Of a DNA stretch of 41,872 nt, positions 8,479-16,663 are shown piece after piece. Made by a program: the position numbers and the translations under genes. The notes beneath the pieces were generated by a model. It did not search any database, was not told where the DNA came from, and saw only the letters and a list, made by a program, of their open reading frames with translations. The number at the start of each line of letters is the position of its first letter. The first letter of the stretch is position 1. The stretch is taken from NCBI GenBank assembly GCA_040382235.1, contig JBEIFV010000035.1, forward strand, positions 1 through 41,872, given 5' to 3'. The stretch comes from JAEUOS01 sp040382235 (GTDB lineage Bacteria; Pseudomonadota; Gammaproteobacteria; Burkholderiales; JAEUOS01).

Positions 8479-10371
8479 ATGTGCGGCATAGCAGGTTACG
8501 TAGGCTTTGGTGGCGAAGTTGGAACCCGATACCTTGCATCCTCGATCGAGCGTCTGAAACATCGCGGCCCCGACGGCAATGGCTCCTGGCAAGGGAAAAA
8601 CGAACCTGTCGGGCTGAGCCACGTACGCCTGTCGATCATCGACCTCTCCGAAAGCGCCGCACAGCCAATGCTGGCCGATTCGGGCTGCGTCATCACCTAC
8701 AACGGCGAGGTGTACAACTACATCGAGTTGCGCGAGGAAATCGGCGCCCATCTGTTCCGCACCACCTCAGACACCGAAGTGGTGCTGCGCGCCTATGAGA
8801 AATGGGGCGAGGCCTGCGTCGAGCGCCTGCGCGGCATGTTCGCATTTGCGATCTGGGACCCGGCCAAGCGCAAGCTGTTCATCGCGCGCGACCGCTTCGG
8901 CATCAAGCCCTTCTACTACGCGGTGGTCGGTGGCGTGTTCATGTTCGCTTCCGAGGCCAAGGCGCTCCTGCCTTTCCTCAAACAGGTCGACACCGATCTC
9001 GACGGCCTGCACGACTACTTCTCATTCCAGTTCTGCTTAGGCGACAAGACCATGTTCGCCGGCGTGCGCCAGTTGAGCCCCGCCCACTGCGGCTGGGTCG
9101 GCACCGACGCGCGCATGCAATTGCGGCGCTACTGGGAAGTGCAGTACGAGCTCGACTGGAAGCACAACGAAGCCTGGTTCATGGATCAGGTGCGCGAGCG
9201 GCTGGAGGATTCAGTGCGCGCGCACCTTCGCAGCGATGTGGAGGTCGGCGCGTATATCAGCGGCGGGATCGATTCGAGCCTGATCGCAGCGCTGGCGCGC
9301 GAGATCAAGCCGCAGGAGCGGTTCCAGGGCTTCAACGGCAAATTCGGCTTCAGCGAAAGCTTCGACGAGTCGCGCTATGCGCGCGCCGTGGCCGAAGAGC
9401 GCGACATCCAGTTGCACGAAGTCGACATCAGTGAAGACGACTTCGTCGCTGCGATGCCGAAAGTCATTTATCACCTCGATCAGCCGGTAGCCGGGCCGGG
9501 GTCGTTTCCACAATACATGGTGTCCAAGAAAGTCCGCGAACACATCAAGGTGGTGCTCGGCGGCCAGGGCGGGGACGAGATTTTCGGCGGCTACGCGCGC
9601 TACCTGATCGCCTATTGGGAGCAATGCATCAAGGGCGCGCTTGACGGCACCATGAAGAGCGGCAATTTCGTGGTCACCTACGAATCCATCATTCCGAACC
9701 TGCAGACCTTGCGCAACTACAAGCCGCTGATCCAGGAATTCTGGGCCGAAGGCATTTTCGACGAGCGTGACCGCCGCTATTTCCGGCTCATCAACCGTTC
9801 CAACACCTTCGGCAACATTGTCGACTGGAGCCTGTTCCGCAACCCGTCCTCTTACGAGGAATTCCGCGAAATCTACTGGGGCAAGAATGTGGGCAAGGAA
9901 TCCTATTTCGATTCCATGACCCATTTCGATTTCAAGACCCTGCTGCCGGCCCTGTTGCAGGTGGAAGACCGCATGAGCATGGCGCACGGCATCGAGTCGC
10001 GGGTGCCGCTTCTGGATCATCATCTGGTCGAACTGGCGGCGACCATTCCGGCCAATATCAAGTTCCAGAACGGTGAATTGAAGCGCTTGTTGCGGGTTGC
10101 GTTCGGGCAAAAGCTGCCAAAGGCGATTGTCGAGCGCAAGGACAAGATGGGTTTCCCGGTGCCTTTGCAGATCTGGATGAAAAAGGGTGGCCGCGTGCGC
10201 GAGTTCATCCTCGACACCTTCCGTGGACAAAAGGCCCGCGAACGCGCCTACCTGCAACCGGGATTCGACATCGAGGCGCTGATCCAGCGCGAGGGCATGT
10301 TCAGTCGCAATCTGTGGGCTTTCCTGAGCCTGGAGCTGTGGCAACAGCAGTTTCACGACCGGGCGATCTGA
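8479..10371 (+). CDS. asnB: Asparagine synthase-type glutamine amidotransferase (surface-polysaccharide branch)
   Basis: A 630-residue class II amidotransferase. It starts MCGIAGYVG with the catalytic Cys2, and the glutaminase domain covers roughly residues 1-210. The ATP-pyrophosphatase domain has YISGGIDSS near residue 260 and GGQGGDEIFGGY near residue 365. This chemistry uses glutamine and ATP to convert a carboxylate into an amide. Here it is followed directly by three sugar-nucleotide SDR genes, as with wbmE in the Bordetella O-antigen locus and wbpS in Pseudomonas. It may therefore amidate a uronic acid in the O-antigen rather than make free asparagine. AAAGGA about 12 bases upstream of ATG 8479 serves as ribosome-binding site. 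Confidence 0.85.
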   Translation: MCGIAGYVGFGGEVGTRYLASSIERLKHRGPDGNGSWQGKNEPVGLSHVRLSIIDLSESAAQPMLADSGCVITYNGEVYNYIELREEIGAHLFRTTSDTEVVLRAYEKWGEACVERLRGMFAFAIWDPAKRKLFIARDRFGIKPFYYAVVGGVFMFASEAKALLPFLKQVDTDLDGLHDYFSFQFCLGDKTMFAGVRQLSPAHCGWVGTDARMQLRRYWEVQYELDWKHNEAWFMDQVRERLEDSVRAHLRSDVEVGAYISGGIDSSLIAALAREIKPQERFQGFNGKFGFSESFDESRYARAVAEERDIQLHEVDISEDDFVAAMPKVIYHLDQPVAGPGSFPQYMVSKKVREHIKVVLGGQGGDEIFGGYARYLIAYWEQCIKGALDGTMKSGNFVVTYESIIPNLQTLRNYKPLIQEFWAEGIFDERDRRYFRLINRSNTFGNIVDWSLFRNPSSYEEFREIYWGKNVGKESYFDSMTHFDFKTLLPALLQVEDRMSMAHGIESRVPLLDHHLVELAATIPANIKFQNGELKRLLRVAFGQKLPKAIVERKDKMGFPVPLQIWMKKGGRVREFILDTFRGQKARERAYLQPGFDIEALIQREGMFSRNLWAFLSLELWQQQFHDRAI

Positions 10372-10376
10372 TAAAA

Positions 10377-10395
10377 TTCCCGGTTTATCCGGGAA
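10377..10395. repeat. Inverted repeat (hairpin) before the first SDR gene
   Basis: TTCCCGG (10377-10383), a 5-base loop TTTAT and CCGGGAA (10389-10395) form a perfect 7-bp stem between the asnB stop and the ATG at 10402. On the + strand it sits in the translation start region of the SDR gene, which has no clear Shine-Dalgarno sequence. On the - strand it is followed by TTTTAT, like a weak intrinsic terminator for antisense transcription. Confidence 0.5.
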
Positions 10396-10401
10396 CCCTC
10401 A

Positions 10402-11340
10402 ATGAAAGTCCTTATCAGCGGCGCCTGCGGCCAGATTGGCTCGCATATCGCAGAACTCTTGCTCGCACGCGGCGACCAGGTTCTGGGCATCGACAATTTC
10501 GCCACCGGGCGGCCCGAGCACCTGCCACCCCAGAAAGGCCTCACCTTTGTCGAAGGATCGATCGCCGACAAGGCACTGATCGACCGGCTGGCGGGTGAAT
10601 TCAAGCCCGATGCGATCGTCCACACCGCCGCCTCGTACAAGGATCCCGACGACTGGTATAACGACACCCTCACCAATTGCGTCGGTGGCGCCAACCTGGT
10701 GCATGCAGCAAAGGCAAACAAGGTCGGCCGCTTCATCTATTTCCAGACCGCGCTCTGCTACGGCGTCAAGCCGCTGCAGCAGCCGATCCGCCTGGACCAC
10801 CCGAAATTCCCCGCCAACAGCAGCTATGCGATCTCCAAAACGGCGGCCGAGGACTATATCGAGATTTCCGGAATCGACTTCGTGACGTTTCGCCTCGCCA
10901 ATGTGGTGGGGCCACGCAACGTAAGCGGGCCGCTGCCGATCTTTTTTCAGCGCCTGTCGGAAGGCAAGCGTTGCTTCGTCACCAAGGCGCGCCGCGATTT
11001 CGTGTTCGTCAAGGACTTGGCGCGTGCGGTCATCAAGGCGATTGACGGTACCGGCCATGGCGCATACCACTTCTCCTCCGGCACCGACATCGCCATCCGC
11101 GAGTTGTATGACGCCGTCGTCGCGGCCATGCAGCTGCCGTCCTATCCGGAACCGGAAGTGCGCGACCTGAGCCCGGACGACGCGCCTTCGATCCTGCTCG
11201 ACCCGACACGCACGTTTCAGGACTTTGGCGCCATCGAGTTCTCGCCGCTGGCCGTCACCGTCGGTGCAGCCGTCGAGTATTACCGGAAATTCGGCGCGCA
11301 GGGGGGCTACACCCACCTGAAAATCGCGGAAAACAAGTAG
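10402..11340 (+). CDS. NAD-dependent epimerase/dehydratase (extended SDR), first of tandem pair
   Basis: A 312-residue sugar-nucleotide SDR. SGACGQIGSHIAELL at residues 6-20 is the NAD-binding loop, DNFATGRPEHL the ribose-binding acidic end of strand 2, YFQTALCYG carries the catalytic Ser/Thr position as Thr, and YAISK is the YxxxK motif. It is strikingly similar to the next gene (DNFATG, AAxYKDPxDW, FQTALCYG, ISKTA), indicating a tandem duplication. The gene order amidotransferase-SDR-SDR-SDR recalls wbmE-wbmF-wbmG-wbmH of Bordetella, whose SDRs act on UDP-uronic acid derivatives. Epimerase is more likely than dehydratase by family, but this cannot be decided here. Confidence 0.8.
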   Translation: MKVLISGACGQIGSHIAELLLARGDQVLGIDNFATGRPEHLPPQKGLTFVEGSIADKALIDRLAGEFKPDAIVHTAASYKDPDDWYNDTLTNCVGGANLVHAAKANKVGRFIYFQTALCYGVKPLQQPIRLDHPKFPANSSYAISKTAAEDYIEISGIDFVTFRLANVVGPRNVSGPLPIFFQRLSEGKRCFVTKARRDFVFVKDLARAVIKAIDGTGHGAYHFSSGTDIAIRELYDAVVAAMQLPSYPEPEVRDLSPDDAPSILLDPTRTFQDFGAIEFSPLAVTVGAAVEYYRKFGAQGGYTHLKIAENK

Positions 11341-11342
11341 CC

Positions 11343-12275
11343 GTGAAAATCCTGATTACCGGTGGCGCCGGCTGCCTTGGGTCGAATCTGGTCGAACACT
11401 GGCTGCCGCAAGGTCACCAATTGCTGGTGCTTGACAACTTCGCCACCGGCAAACGCGAAGTCGTGCCGCCAATGGCGGGCCTGGAAGTGGTCGAAGGCAG
11501 CGTCGTCGATCAGGCGATGGTGGATCAAACCTTTCACCGCTTCGCGCCCGAGATCGTGGTGCACAGTGCCGCCGCCTACAAAGACCCGGCCGATTGGCGC
11601 GAAGATGCTGCCACCAATGTCAGCGGCTCCATCAATGTGGCGCGGGCATCCGAGGCCGCGGGGGTCAGGCGCATCATCAACTTCCAGACCGCGCTGTGTT
11701 ACGGCAGACCGCGTCAAGTGCCGATTCCCGCGGACCATCCGACTGCGCCTTTCACCAGCTATGGCATTTCGAAGACGGCCGGCGAGCAATTCATGCGCAT
11801 GGCCACGGTGCCGGTGATCTCCCTGCGCCTGGCGAACATCACCGGGCCGCGGCTGGCAATCGGCCCGATCCCGACCTTCTACAAGCGATTGTCGGCTGGC
11901 CAGAAGTGCTTTTGCAGCGATACCGTGCGCGACTTCCTCGACATGACGGACTTCCTGGCGCTGATGGATCGGCTGCTAGGTGCCGAGGCGGAACCCGGCA
12001 TCTACAACGTTTCCACCGGCGAAGGGCACAGCATCAAGGAGATCTTCGACGAGGTATGCGCTTACCTTGGCACCACACCGGCCGAACCGGTACCGATCGT
12101 GCCCCCGGGGGCCGACGATGTGCCGGCCGTGGTGCTCGACTCCTCCGCCACCGCGAAAACCCTCGGCTGGACAGCGCGGATCGGATTCGCCGAAACCATT
12201 CGCCGCCAGCTCGACTGGTATGCCGCGCATGGCGTGACCGACGTTTTCTCCCACCTCGCCGCGCCCCGTTCCTGA
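11343..12275 (+). CDS. NAD-dependent epimerase/dehydratase (extended SDR), second of tandem pair
   Basis: A 310-residue paralogue of the preceding protein, starting 2 bases after its stop. It has TGGAGCLGSNLVEHW as NAD-binding loop, DNFATGKREVV, HSAAAYKDPADW, FQTALCYG and the catalytic YGISK. The substrate loop NITGPRLAIGPIPTFYKRL is the equivalent of NVVGPRNVSGPLPIFFQRL in the first copy. Keeping both tandem copies suggests they act on successive or different sugar nucleotides in one pathway. Which reaction each performs cannot be read from the sequence. Confidence 0.8.
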   Translation: MKILITGGAGCLGSNLVEHWLPQGHQLLVLDNFATGKREVVPPMAGLEVVEGSVVDQAMVDQTFHRFAPEIVVHSAAAYKDPADWREDAATNVSGSINVARASEAAGVRRIINFQTALCYGRPRQVPIPADHPTAPFTSYGISKTAGEQFMRMATVPVISLRLANITGPRLAIGPIPTFYKRLSAGQKCFCSDTVRDFLDMTDFLALMDRLLGAEAEPGIYNVSTGEGHSIKEIFDEVCAYLGTTPAEPVPIVPPGADDVPAVVLDSSATAKTLGWTARIGFAETIRRQLDWYAAHGVTDVFSHLAAPRS

Positions 12276-12284
12276 GAGACGCAT

Positions 12285-13361
12285 ATGAGTACCGACCCCA
12301 GTTTCACCGGCGCCAACGTGCTGGTCACCGGCGGCGCCGGCTTTGTCGGCAGCAACCTCGTGCGACTGTTGCTTGGCTCGGATGTGGCGCGGGTGCACAT
12401 CGTCGACAACCTGCTGTCCGCCGAGCGCAGCAACGTGCCAGGCGATGCGCGGGTACGGTTCTCGGAGAATTCGATCACCGACGATGCCTTGCTCGCGGGC
12501 CTGACCGACGACTACGACTATGCGTTCCATCTTTCCACCTATCACGGCAACCAGAGTTCGATTCACGATCCTCTCGCCGATCATGAAAACAACACGCTCA
12601 CGACCCTCAAGCTGTATGAACGCCTCAAGGGCTTCAAGCGCCTGAAGAAGGTGGTCTACTCGGCGGCAGGTTGCGCACTGGCGGAAAAGACATTCGGCGA
12701 TGCCCACGCCACCGAAGAGTCCGACATCGTGTCGCTGCACAACAACGACAGCCCTTATTCGATGTCCAAGATCTTCGGCGAGTTCTATTCGGTGTACTAC
12801 CACAAGCAACATGCGCTGCCCACGGTGCGCGCGCGCTTCCAGAATGTGTATGGGCCGGGCGAGATCCTCGGCGCCGGCCGCTGGCGCGGAACGCCGGCGA
12901 CGGTGTGGCGCAATGTGACGCCTACCTTCATCTATAAGGCCCTGTGCGGCGAACCGTTGCCGCTGGAGAACGAGGGCGTCGCCACGCGCGACTTCATCTT
13001 CGCCGAGGATGTAGCCAAAGGGCTTGCCGCCTGTGCGCTGCGCGGGCATCCGGGAGAGGCCTACAACGTCGCCAGCGGCATCGAAACCTCGATTCGCGAG
13101 TTGGGCGAGCGTATCACCGCGCTGACCGGCAATCCGGCCGGCGTGCAACTGCTGCCCAAGCGCCCGTGGGACAACTCCGGCAAACGATTCGGCAGCACGG
13201 TGAAGGCGGAGCGCGATCTCGGCTGGAAAGCCACCGTCCGCTTCGAGGATGGCCTGGCGCGCACGGTCGCCTGGACCCGCGACAATCTCGACATGATTCG
13301 CGCCACCATCGCCCGCCATGACGCGCCCATGCGCGCCCTTGCTGCTCGCGCCGCCGCATGA
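12285..13361 (+). CDS. NAD-dependent epimerase/dehydratase (extended SDR), third of the block
   Basis: A 358-residue SDR more distant from the two before it. TGGAGFVGSNLVRLLL near residues 16-31 is the Rossmann loop, HLSTYHGNQSSIHDP follows strand 4, VVYSAAGCAL carries the catalytic Ser and PYSMSK the Tyr-Lys pair. NVYGPGE and RDFIFAEDVAKGL are typical of the UDP-sugar epimerase/UDP-glucuronate family. The gene starts 9 bases after the preceding stop, and its own stop overlaps the next start in ATGA (13358-13361). It most likely acts on the same nucleotide-sugar pathway as its two neighbours. Confidence 0.8.
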   Translation: MSTDPSFTGANVLVTGGAGFVGSNLVRLLLGSDVARVHIVDNLLSAERSNVPGDARVRFSENSITDDALLAGLTDDYDYAFHLSTYHGNQSSIHDPLADHENNTLTTLKLYERLKGFKRLKKVVYSAAGCALAEKTFGDAHATEESDIVSLHNNDSPYSMSKIFGEFYSVYYHKQHALPTVRARFQNVYGPGEILGAGRWRGTPATVWRNVTPTFIYKALCGEPLPLENEGVATRDFIFAEDVAKGLAACALRGHPGEAYNVASGIETSIRELGERITALTGNPAGVQLLPKRPWDNSGKRFGSTVKAERDLGWKATVRFEDGLARTVAWTRDNLDMIRATIARHDAPMRALAARAAA

Positions 13362-14236
13362 ATTCGCCGGCCATCGATGCTGCTAACGCGGCTTTCTGGG
13401 ACGAACTTTGCGGATCCTCGTTCGCGCGCGCACTGGGTATTGCTGACCGTTCGGCCGTCTCACTCGAAACGTTCGATCGTGCTTATCTCGACCACTATCC
13501 CTACCTGCTGCGGCACGTACCGGTGCACACCATGCGTGGCCAGGCCGTGCTGGAAATCGGGCTCGGCTACGGCACCTTGAGCCAGCAGATCGCCGAGGCC
13601 GGCGCCGCTTACACCGGCCTCGATATCGCCGCCGGCCCGGTGGACATGGTCAATCACCGGCTGCGCATGGCAGGGCTGCCCGGCAAGGCAGTCCAGGGCA
13701 GCGTGCTGGAATGCCCGCTGCCCGACGCAAGCATGGATTGCGTGGCCTCGATCGGCTGTTTTCACCATACCGGCAATCTGCAGCGCTGTATCGACGAGAC
13801 CTTTCGCGTGCTCAAGCCGGGCGGTCGCGCTTTCATCATGGTCTACAACCGCTTCTCCTATCGCCAGTGGTTGCGCTGGCCGGGTGCTACTTTGGCCGCA
13901 GCCCTTGGACGACCGGATGCGATTGTCGATGCGCAGCGCCAAGCCTACGATCCGAACATCGCGGGCGACGGCGCCCCGGAGACCGTCTTTACGTCTGCAG
14001 CCGACCTTCGCGCGATGTTCCGGCAATTCTCGCAATGCTCACTCACGCGTGAGAATTGCGAACACCCGACATTGCGTGGCCTCGCGCGCTGCTTCGTTTC
14101 CAATGACACTCTTACACGATTTGAACAACTGAAAGGCGTCAGCCTTCGCAAATGGCCTCTGGTCCCACGCCGCCTACTGCTCGGCAATCTTGGCCGCGCC
14201 ATCGGTCTCGACTTGTACGCCACTGCAACCAAGTGA
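13358..14236 (+). CDS. Class I SAM-dependent methyltransferase
   Basis: A 292-residue protein with the SAM-binding loop VLEIGLGYGTL near residue 64, the acidic strand-2 end YTGLDIA and a post-II motif CVASIGCFHHTGNLQRCIDETFRVLKPGG typical of methyltransferase family 11. No N-terminal zinc domain is present, so it differs from the C-methyltransferases at the start of the cluster. Coupled by ATGA overlap to the third SDR gene, it probably methylates a sugar or another O-unit substituent. A role in methyl capping of the chain end is possible but not shown. Confidence 0.75.
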   Translation: MNSPAIDAANAAFWDELCGSSFARALGIADRSAVSLETFDRAYLDHYPYLLRHVPVHTMRGQAVLEIGLGYGTLSQQIAEAGAAYTGLDIAAGPVDMVNHRLRMAGLPGKAVQGSVLECPLPDASMDCVASIGCFHHTGNLQRCIDETFRVLKPGGRAFIMVYNRFSYRQWLRWPGATLAAALGRPDAIVDAQRQAYDPNIAGDGAPETVFTSAADLRAMFRQFSQCSLTRENCEHPTLRGLARCFVSNDTLTRFEQLKGVSLRKWPLVPRRLLLGNLGRAIGLDLYATATK

Positions 14237-14246
14237 ACGCCAGGTG

Positions 14247-15572
14247 ATGGGCGACCAGCTCAACATTCTGCTGCTCTGCAATCGACCCGCGAGGAACGCG
14301 GATGCCTCGACGGTTACCGATCACCTGGAGGCGTTCGAGCGCTTTTCGCACCATAGCGTCACTGTAATCTCGTTCATCCGCGAATTGCCGGCAGGCCTGG
14401 ACCTGAACCGCTTCGATGTCGTGGTCATCCACTACACGATCGCCATCGGCTATCTCTCCGAGCACTACATCAGTGCCACAGCAAAGGCGCGCGTACACGC
14501 CTTTGAAGGTTTGAAAGTGGCCTTCATCCAAGACGAATACCGCGCCGTCAATGTCGTCATCGAAGCGCTGCGATACATGGATGTCGGCCTGCTCTTCACC
14601 TGCGTACCCGAAGCGGAAATCGGCAAGGTCTACGACCGAACCAGGCTGCCGGGATTGCGCGCAATCAACAACCTGACCGGCTATGTCCCGGAAAAGCTGC
14701 TGGCGCGGCAGGTACCGAAGGTCGCAGACCGCACCATCGACATCGGCTACCGGACGCGCAAGCCACCCTTCTGGCTGGGTGCGTTGTCGGTCGAAAAGTG
14801 GCGCATCGCCGATGCGGTGGGCGAGCGCGCGGCGGCGGCCGGCTTGCGAACCGATATCTCCTATTTCGAAGGCGACCGCCTGTATGGCGATGCGTGGATC
14901 GACTTCGTCTCGAATTGCCGCATCATGCTGGGCGTGGAAAGCGGCGCCAGCGTGTTCGATTTCGAGGGCGACTTGCAGCCGCGTGTCGACAGCTACGTCG
15001 CGGACCATCCCGCAGCCGGCTTCGAGGAGGTGCAGGAAAAGTTCCTGCGCCCTTACGAAGGGCTGATCCGCCTGAACCAGATATCGCCGCGCTGTTTCGA
15101 GGCAGCCGCATTGCGCACCCCGATGGTGCTGTTTGAGGGCGAGTATTCGGGCGTGCTGGTACCCGGGCGCCACTATCTTGCGTTGCGCAAGGACTATGCG
15201 AACATCGCCGACGTGATCGCCGCGGTACGGGATATTGACCGCTTGCAGGCGATAGCCGATTGCGCATACGAAGAAGTCGCCTGCAACCCCGCATGGAGCT
15301 ACCGCCGCTTTGTCGAGACTTTCGATGATGAAGTCTGGCGTGAAGTAGCGACACGCGGCCGCGCCGAATCGCGCAGCGCCTACTCGCGCACCGGCTTGCT
15401 GTTGGCGCTGGCACGCAGCCCGGCCTGGCTGATACACCGCGCGATTTCAGCGACGGTCCAGCGCCTGTTGCTTGGCACAGGCCTGCGCAAGTTGATTTTT
15501 GGCCTGTGGGGGCGAGTCCCTCTGTCCGGCCGCCTCATGATCCGCCCTTTCCTGCGACTGATCGGTCGCTGA
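14247..15572 (+). CDS. Uncharacterised glycosyltransferase-like protein, copy B of a paralogous pair
   Basis: A 441-residue homologue of 7157-8440, more GC-rich in base composition. It shares FIQDEYR, LLFTCVPE, INNLTGYVPE, DIGYRTR, PPFWLGAL, GDRLYGDAW, MLGVESGASVFDFEG, RLNQISPRCFEAAALRT and MVLFEGEYSG. The last part looks like the C-terminal half of a GT-B glycosyltransferase. The C-terminus is hydrophobic and basic (residues about 385-441), like copy A. ATG 14247 is chosen; GTG 14244 is equally in frame. Copies A and B flank the amidotransferase-SDR-methyltransferase module in the same orientation. Function is inferred only from fold and context. Confidence 0.6.
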   Translation: MGDQLNILLLCNRPARNADASTVTDHLEAFERFSHHSVTVISFIRELPAGLDLNRFDVVVIHYTIAIGYLSEHYISATAKARVHAFEGLKVAFIQDEYRAVNVVIEALRYMDVGLLFTCVPEAEIGKVYDRTRLPGLRAINNLTGYVPEKLLARQVPKVADRTIDIGYRTRKPPFWLGALSVEKWRIADAVGERAAAAGLRTDISYFEGDRLYGDAWIDFVSNCRIMLGVESGASVFDFEGDLQPRVDSYVADHPAAGFEEVQEKFLRPYEGLIRLNQISPRCFEAAALRTPMVLFEGEYSGVLVPGRHYLALRKDYANIADVIAAVRDIDRLQAIADCAYEEVACNPAWSYRRFVETFDDEVWREVATRGRAESRSAYSRTGLLLALARSPAWLIHRAISATVQRLLLGTGLRKLIFGLWGRVPLSGRLMIRPFLRLIGR

Positions 15573-15577
15573 CAACC

Positions 15578-16663
15578 ATGAAAATCGTCACCATCGTCGG
15601 AGCACGTCCGCAATTCGTCAAGGCAGCGGTGGTATCGCGCGCCTTTGCCGCAAGCTCTGGCACGAGCGAAATCATCGTGCACACGGGCCAGCATTTTGAC
15701 GCCGCGATGTCGGACGTCTTCTTCGACGAGATGGGCATCCCCGCGCCGGCACACCATCTGGGCATAGGCGGCATGTCGCACGGTGCGATGACTGGTCGTA
15801 TGCTCGAGGCCGTCGAATCGGTACTGGTGGCGGAGAAGCCCGACTGGGTGCTGGTGTATGGCGATACAAACTCGACCCTGGCCGGCACACTGGCCGCGGC
15901 CAAGCTGCACATCCAGGTAGCGCACGTCGAAGCCGGGCTGCGTTCGTTCAACCGCCGCATGCCCGAAGAGATCAACCGGGTCCTCACCGATCACGCGGCA
16001 ACACTGTTGTTCGCTCCAACCGATACGGCAGTCGACAACCTGCGGCGCGAAGGCATCGCGGGCAAGGCAGTCGTGAAGAGTGGCGATGTGATGTATGACG
16101 CAGCGCTGCTGTATGCGCGCGTCGCCGACGCGAAAAGCGACATCCTCGATCGCCTGGCGCTTGGCAAGGGCGCATACCTACTGTCGACCGTTCATCGCGC
16201 GGAAAACACCGACGCACCGGAGCGCCTGTCGGCGATCGTCGACGCACTGCTGGAAGTCGCACGGGAGATCGCGGTGGTGCTGCCACTGCATCCACGCACG
16301 CGCGGAGCGCTCGAGCGCCTTGGACGCCTGCCCGCCGCTCAAGCCGGTCTTACGCTGATCGATCCGGTCGGCTATCTCGACATGGTGATGCTGGAACGGC
16401 ATGCCTCGCTCATCGCCACCGACTCCGGCGGGGTCCAGAAGGAGGCCTACTTCTACGGCGTTCCCTGTGTCACCCTCAGGGAAGAGACCGAATGGACCGA
16501 GCTTGTCGCCTGCGGTGCCAACCGGCTGGCGCCGCCGCTGGCCAGCGGCCCGGTGCAGGCCGCGCTGTTCGAAGTCCTGCGCGCCGAGCGCAAGGCGTTT
16601 CCTCCGGGTCTCTACGGCAATGGCGACGCCGGCGGCCTGATCGCCAACGCACTTGCGACGTGA
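15578..16663 (+). CDS. wecB: UDP-N-acetylglucosamine 2-epimerase (non-hydrolysing)
   Basis: A 361-residue enzyme interconverting UDP-GlcNAc and UDP-ManNAc, or acting on a related 2-acetamido sugar. IVGARPQFVKAA at the N-terminus, VYGDTNSTLAG, HVEAGLRSFNRRMPEEINRVLTDH and DSGGVQKEAYFYGVPCVTLREETEW are all hallmarks of the WecB family. ATG 15578 is chosen because it puts MKIVTIVGARPQ at the N-terminus. No wecC-type dehydrogenase or fnlA/fnlB-type gene is visible beside it, so the final sugar could be ManNAc itself or one completed by the SDR enzymes upstream. Its stop overlaps the next start (GTGA). Confidence 0.92.
   Translation: MKIVTIVGARPQFVKAAVVSRAFAASSGTSEIIVHTGQHFDAAMSDVFFDEMGIPAPAHHLGIGGMSHGAMTGRMLEAVESVLVAEKPDWVLVYGDTNSTLAGTLAAAKLHIQVAHVEAGLRSFNRRMPEEINRVLTDHAATLLFAPTDTAVDNLRREGIAGKAVVKSGDVMYDAALLYARVADAKSDILDRLALGKGAYLLSTVHRAENTDAPERLSAIVDALLEVAREIAVVLPLHPRTRGALERLGRLPAAQAGLTLIDPVGYLDMVMLERHASLIATDSGGVQKEAYFYGVPCVTLREETEWTELVACGANRLAPPLASGPVQAALFEVLRAERKAFPPGLYGNGDAGGLIANALAT

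Noticed and set aside
9211..10356. A 381-codon - strand frame inside the asnB gene
   Set aside because: It is antisense to the conserved synthase domain and has no recognisable motif.
11976..13319. A 447-codon open frame on the - strand over the second and third SDR genes
   Set aside because: It mirrors well-supported SDR genes and its translation resembles no protein; GC-rich DNA often gives such antisense frames.
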